Assembly (NCBI GenBank): GCA_964472505.1 | Contig: CAYYQW010000084.1 | Coordinates: 1 to 16,128 of the forward strand | Source of the DNA: JAYEIA01 sp964472505 | Lineage (GTDB): Bacteria; Bacteroidota; Bacteroidia; Bacteroidales; JAADGE01 | DNA: 16,128 nucleotides | Direction: 5' to 3' | Part shown: piece after piece, positions 13,243 through 16,128 of the stretch | Layout of the letters: the number at the start of each line of letters is the position of its first letter | Position numbering within the stretch: position 1 is the stretch's first letter | Notes under the pieces: model-generated | Told to the model about the DNA's origin: nothing | The model's input: the letters and a program-made list of their open reading frames with translations, nothing else | Database searches by the model: none | Made by a program: the position numbers and the translations under genes

Positions 13243-14166
13243 TCAGCGAATAATTGTTTGGCGAATTTTGACAATACTCTCACGAATATGCTCCAGTTGA
13301 TATTCATTAATTTCAATTAAGGTTTCGCTGTTGATAATAGTTAGTTTTTCTTCCCTAATTGTTTCGGGTGTTTTATATTCATAATTGATTACAACCCCGT
13401 CAAATACTAATGCCAAATCCGATAAATTTTGCAAAAGTTTATCGTAATCATCTGATTTTGTTCCGTAGTAAGGCCGCATTAATTCAATTAAATTATCCAA
13501 AGCATATTTTTGCTGACCAATACGGTTTATAACCTCTTTGTTATCGGTATTTTTTGATGTTTGGGTTAGGATATACATGCTTTCAATCCAGCCACCGGCT
13601 AATACCAATATGCTGATATCGTTTCGTTCGTTTTGAATCAGATAGCTGTCGGCATCACGGTAGGCTTTGGATGTGATGTAAAGCAGTGAGTCTTTGTTTT
13701 TTTTATTTTTTTCTATTTTGTTCAGAACTTCTTCCGTGAATGAATTTACAATGTTTAGCTCTTGTGTGAGTTTTTTTACTACTTCAAAATATTCGGTAGC
13801 TATATTGAATTTTTCATATATGTTAAGATAAGCCAAGTCGGCTCCGTAAACCCCCAGATTTAGGGCTTGTTTGTAAGATGTGGAGTAATTTTGGTAGTTA
13901 TCCGATGGGTTGAGTAATTCTTCCCGGTATGGTGATTGTGTTGATTTTACAACTTCGGAAGCTTGTACCGGTGAAGGCAGGTTGAACATTCTGCCGTTAA
14001 ATTTCACAATATTGGTTTGGGGCAAATCCTCTAATTTTTTTTCGTAAATCACTGCACTTTCATCTGAATCTTCGCCTTCGCAGCCAAATACAAACAGCAT
14101 TAAAATAAATGCCGCTGCTATGATGCCGAGATTTTTTATCAGATTATTTTTTATTAAAACATTCAT
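13243..14166 (-). CDS. Helical lipoprotein, first gene of the ABC transporter operon
   Basis: No recognised family. The N-terminus has a basic segment, a hydrophobic core and the lipobox VFGC, making Cys29 the lipidated residue. The following EGEDSDES is strongly acidic, resembling the Bacteroidota lipoprotein export signal, so surface exposure is possible. The remaining 270 residues are mostly long amphipathic helices (for example YKQALNLGVYGADLAYL and FNIATEYFEVVKKLTQEL), with no cysteine other than Cys29. The GVYGADLAYLNIYE segment looks like the most constrained part. A -7 box is present 32 bp upstream of the start. The genes for the small secreted protein and the transporter follow at 26 and 9 bp. 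A role as an envelope partner of the transporter is inferred from the operon only. Confidence 0.8.
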   Translation of the reverse strand: MNVLIKNNLIKNLGIIAAAFILMLFVFGCEGEDSDESAVIYEKKLEDLPQTNIVKFNGRMFNLPSPVQASEVVKSTQSPYREELLNPSDNYQNYSTSYKQALNLGVYGADLAYLNIYEKFNIATEYFEVVKKLTQELNIVNSFTEEVLNKIEKNKKNKDSLLYITSKAYRDADSYLIQNERNDISILVLAGGWIESMYILTQTSKNTDNKEVINRIGQQKYALDNLIELMRPYYGTKSDDYDKLLQNLSDLALVFDGVVINYEYKTPETIREEKLTIINSETLIEINEYQLEHIRESIVKIRQTIIR

Positions 14167-14197
14167 TCCTTAAAGTTTTATTACTGATAACAATAAA

Positions 14198-14205
14198 CAA
14201 ATATA
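14198..14205 (-). promoter_or_regulatory. Promoter -7 box of the lipoprotein-transporter operon
   Basis: The minus strand reads TATATTTG, a full TAnnTTTG match, 32 bp upstream of the lipoprotein start. No TTTG is found at the usual distance upstream, so activation by another factor is possible. Confidence 0.45.
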
Positions 14206-14345
14206 TAAAAAACTTGAATTAATCTGTATTAAAATACACATAATCACCGTCATTATTCATGAATGTGCTTTATTCTGCCTTGAATCGTTTATTTAATTTG
14301 CATTATGCAGTTGAAATAGTTTGAAATCTTTAAAGCTTTGTTTTC

Positions 14346-14363
14346 GTAAATTTTAAAATTTAC
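14346..14363. repeat. 18-bp perfect palindrome between ispH and the transporter operon
   Basis: The sequence gtaaattttaaaatttac is its own reverse complement. It lies in the 290-bp gene-free stretch 14167-14456, about 140 bp upstream of the operon's -7 box and about 95 bp past the ispH stop. It could be a regulator site or a cruciform; apart from a hairpin at 14376-14407 and the -7 box I see no other signal in this stretch. Confidence 0.6.
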
Positions 14364-14375
14364 TTCCTTGAGTTA

Positions 14376-14407
14376 AAGCTTTCTGTTGTCTTTCGCAACA
14401 ATAGCTT
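14376..14407. repeat. Two-step hairpin downstream of ispH
   Basis: The outer arms aagct/agctt and inner arms tgttg/caaca, separated by a small asymmetric internal loop, enclose a 7-nt loop. It lies about 50 bp past the ispH stop and may mark the transcript end. No T run follows on the minus strand, so it is not a standard terminator. Confidence 0.45.
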
Positions 14408-14456
14408 AATTGTGTTTTAATAAGGCTTTCGGTTGTTTTATTTCCATAATTTGGGT

Positions 14457-15335
14457 CTAAGCAGTTATCGATTCAATTTCTTCTTTCACTTGTTCCATTA
14501 GCCAGAGTGGGGTAGATGTAGCACCGCATATACCTACCGTGTCGGCCTTTTTAAACATTTCCGATTTAAGGCTGTCAGGATCCGAAATAAAATAACTTCT
14601 GTCGTTTTCGGCTTTGCAAACTCCGTAGAGTGCTTTTCCGTTAGAACTTTTTTTGCCGCTTACAAAAATTATGACATCATTTTCAGCTGCAAATTTCCGC
14701 AAATGTTTATCTCTGCCGGATACTTGTCGGCAAATGGTATCGTTTTGAGAAAACTGTATCTTGTTTTCATTTCCTGCGGCTTTCATCCTTTTTTGCATTT
14801 CACCGGAAATTTTGGCATAGCCCTCCAAACTCATTGTGGTTTGGGAATACAGATGCACAGGGCGCGTATAGTCTATTTTATCCAAATCGTCAAAATTTGA
14901 AATTACCATGCCTTTTCCTTTAGTTTGTCCCAACAGGCCAATAACTTCGGCATGTTTCTTTTTTCCGTATATGACTGATTGTCCGTTTTCGGATTCGGCA
15001 TTGTCGTTGCCGTGCTTTATTGTTTTTTGCAAACGCAGAACAACCGGACAAGATGCATCTATCAACCGTATATTGTTTTCGGCTGCAATACGGTAAGTTT
15101 CCGGAGGTTCTCCGTGAGCTCGGATGAGAACTTTTGTGTTTTTCAATTGTTTAAATTCTTCATGGGTGATGCTTTTTAAGCCCAATTTGGATAAACGTTC
15201 AACTTCCTTGCTGTTGTGTACAATATCTCCTAAGCAATACAAACTGTCTGAGTTTTTCAATTCTTGTTCGGCCCGCTCTACGGCATAAACTACCCCAAAG
15301 CAAAAACCCGAGTTATTATCTATGGTGATTTTCAT
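14457..15335 (-). CDS. ispH: 4-hydroxy-3-methylbut-2-enyl diphosphate reductase (IspH/LytB)
   Basis: IspH carries out the last step of the methylerythritol phosphate pathway, reducing HMBPP to isopentenyl and dimethylallyl diphosphate with a [4Fe-4S] cluster. The three cluster cysteines are present: C12 (SGFCFGV), C96 (DASCPVV) and C202 (TICRQVSGRD). Substrate-binding residues are visible: H40 in GDIVHN, H74 in RAHGEPP, H128 and E130 in KKHAEVIG, T166/T167 in SQTTMS, the SxN pair S230/N232, and S274 in GATSTPLWLMEQV. At 292 residues it is of normal size. The start is set by the conserved MKITIDNNSGFCFGV. It lies 154 bp downstream of the cytidylate kinase gene on the same strand, an arrangement common in Bacteroidota, and is probably co-transcribed. 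Confidence 0.96.
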   Translation of the reverse strand: MKITIDNNSGFCFGVVYAVERAEQELKNSDSLYCLGDIVHNSKEVERLSKLGLKSITHEEFKQLKNTKVLIRAHGEPPETYRIAAENNIRLIDASCPVVLRLQKTIKHGNDNAESENGQSVIYGKKKHAEVIGLLGQTKGKGMVISNFDDLDKIDYTRPVHLYSQTTMSLEGYAKISGEMQKRMKAAGNENKIQFSQNDTICRQVSGRDKHLRKFAAENDVIIFVSGKKSSNGKALYGVCKAENDRSYFISDPDSLKSEMFKKADTVGICGATSTPLWLMEQVKEEIESITA

Positions 15336-15489
15336 TTGTTCGGTATTTTTTCTGTTGTCCGCTTGACGCTGTTTGCCGGCAAAAGAAATTCTGTAATTCT
15401 TTATTTGTTATAAATATGAATTACTCATTAAACCGGTTTTCTGTCGGCTCTAAGTTATGACTAATAATTTTGCTGCCAACACTAAATTA

Positions 15490-16128
15490 CTATTCTTCTA
15501 TCAGGTTAATTACCAGATTGGTTTGCTCTTCTCTGTTTAAATTACTATTATCAATTATTTTTGCATCCGGCGCTTTTTTTAGCGGTGCCGTTTTGCGCGT
15601 TGAGTCAATATGGTCTCTTTCGGCCAGGTTTTTCTTAACTTCTTCTGTGCTTATATCAATTCCTTTTTCTTTTAATTCCTTGTATCTTCTTTCTGCACGC
15701 GTTTCAATATCGGCGGTTAAAAATATTTTTAAATCGGCATCGGGAAATACGGCTGTTCCTATGTCGCGTCCTTCCATTACCACACCGCCGGATTTGCCCA
15801 TTGCTCTTTGCTGCTCCAGCATTTCGGCACGCACAAAAGGCAGAGCGGCAATCGGACTTACAAAATTATTTACCTCAGGCTTGCGAATGGCTTCATCAAT
15901 ATTTTTGCCGTTGAGGAAGCACAAAGATTTTCCGGTTTGTTCGTCGGGCCGAAAAGCAATATTAATTTTGCCCTGTATAAAGTGTTCTTGCAGTTTTTTC
16001 GCATCCGGTTTTTCATCGCAAATCAGATTTTCTTTTAATGCGTATAATGTAACTGCCCGATACATGGCGCCCGTATCAATGTATTTATAGTTTAATTTTG
16101 CGGCCGTATCTTTTGCCAAAGTACTTTT
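15490..16128 (-). CDS. cmk: Cytidylate kinase, 5' end beyond the window
   Basis: Cmk phosphorylates CMP and dCMP with ATP. The fragment keeps the end of the P-loop: the last codons at the window edge read K-S-T-L-A-K-D, so the true start lies outside and the in-frame TTG at 16117-16119 is not a start. Other landmarks are YIDTGAMYRAVT, the CMP-binding-domain insertion (about 45 residues with FLNGKNIDEAIR), EMLEQQRAMGKSGGVVMEGRDIGTAVFPDADLKIFLTA with the EGRDIGT motif, and ERDHIDSTRKTAPLKKAPDA with the lid arginine region. The C-terminus is complete (NLVINLIEE). It is upstream of ispH on the same strand. Confidence 0.95.
   Translation of the reverse strand, partial: KSTLAKDTAAKLNYKYIDTGAMYRAVTLYALKENLICDEKPDAKKLQEHFIQGKINIAFRPDEQTGKSLCFLNGKNIDEAIRKPEVNNFVSPIAALPFVRAEMLEQQRAMGKSGGVVMEGRDIGTAVFPDADLKIFLTADIETRAERRYKELKEKGIDISTEEVKKNLAERDHIDSTRKTAPLKKAPDAKIIDNSNLNREEQTNLVINLIEE

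Noticed and set aside
15470..16090. 206-codon open frame on the plus strand opposite cytidylate kinase
   Set aside because: It is a mirror of the real gene, whose motifs are clear on the minus strand.
16117..16119. TTG as the start codon of cytidylate kinase
   Set aside because: The frame continues to the window edge with K-S-T, the end of the P-loop, so the gene is cut by the window and not started here.

Overview
The window looks like chromosomal DNA of a member of the Bacteroidota, probably a Bacteroidales/Marinilabiliales-type organism. The evidence is low-GC sequence, start codons without Shine-Dalgarno motifs, several TAnnTTTG (-7) promoter boxes with upstream TTTG, tRNA genes without an encoded CCA, many short secreted proteins whose signal peptides end in A-Q or G-Q, and a PorT-like outer-membrane protein of the type IX secretion system (T9SS). 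No phage, transposase, CRISPR array or rRNA gene is visible. Most of the window is ordinary core and family-level chromosome.

Layout. (1) 1-221, minus: tRNA-Pro(UGG), preceded in the same transcript by a degenerate tRNA-like copy and a good promoter. (2) 266-2402, minus: three envelope-type genes. In transcription order they are a membrane-anchored protein with two bL12-C-terminal-like repeats, a secreted HExxH metalloprotease-like protein, and a secreted protein made of two ~105-residue repeats. (3) 2583-3360: tRNA-Ser(UGA) with its terminator on the minus strand, diverging from an HU-type DNA-binding protein gene on the plus strand. (4) 3428-5702, plus: TrmH-like tRNA methyltransferase overlapping a class-III aminotransferase by 4 bp, then a very acidic small lipoprotein ending at a bidirectional terminator. 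(5) 5755-9178, minus: FAD-dependent oxidoreductase, secreted leucine-rich-repeat protein, PorT. (6) 9260-14166, minus: a tight block (gaps of 9 to 26 bp) of a lipoprotein, a small secreted protein, a 1026-residue ABCG-like transporter with a TerB-like N-terminus, and AroQ. (7) 14457-16128, minus: ispH and a cytidylate kinase cut by the window edge.

How the genes fit together. Housekeeping functions are isoprenoid synthesis (IspH), shikimate pathway (AroQ), CMP/dCMP phosphorylation (Cmk), tRNA Gm18 methylation (TrmH) and nucleoid structure (HU). They are interleaved with poorly characterised cell-envelope genes. The best candidate for an undescribed system is the lipoprotein + small secreted protein + TerB-ABCG transporter set at 9704-14166. 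The transporter has a roughly 230-residue hydrophilic insertion before its last membrane helix, which could meet the two exported partners in the periplasm. The most unusual nucleic-acid feature is the tRNA-like element at 99-168. It keeps the 5' half of tRNA-Pro exactly, but its anticodon and T arms are replaced by perfect hairpins.
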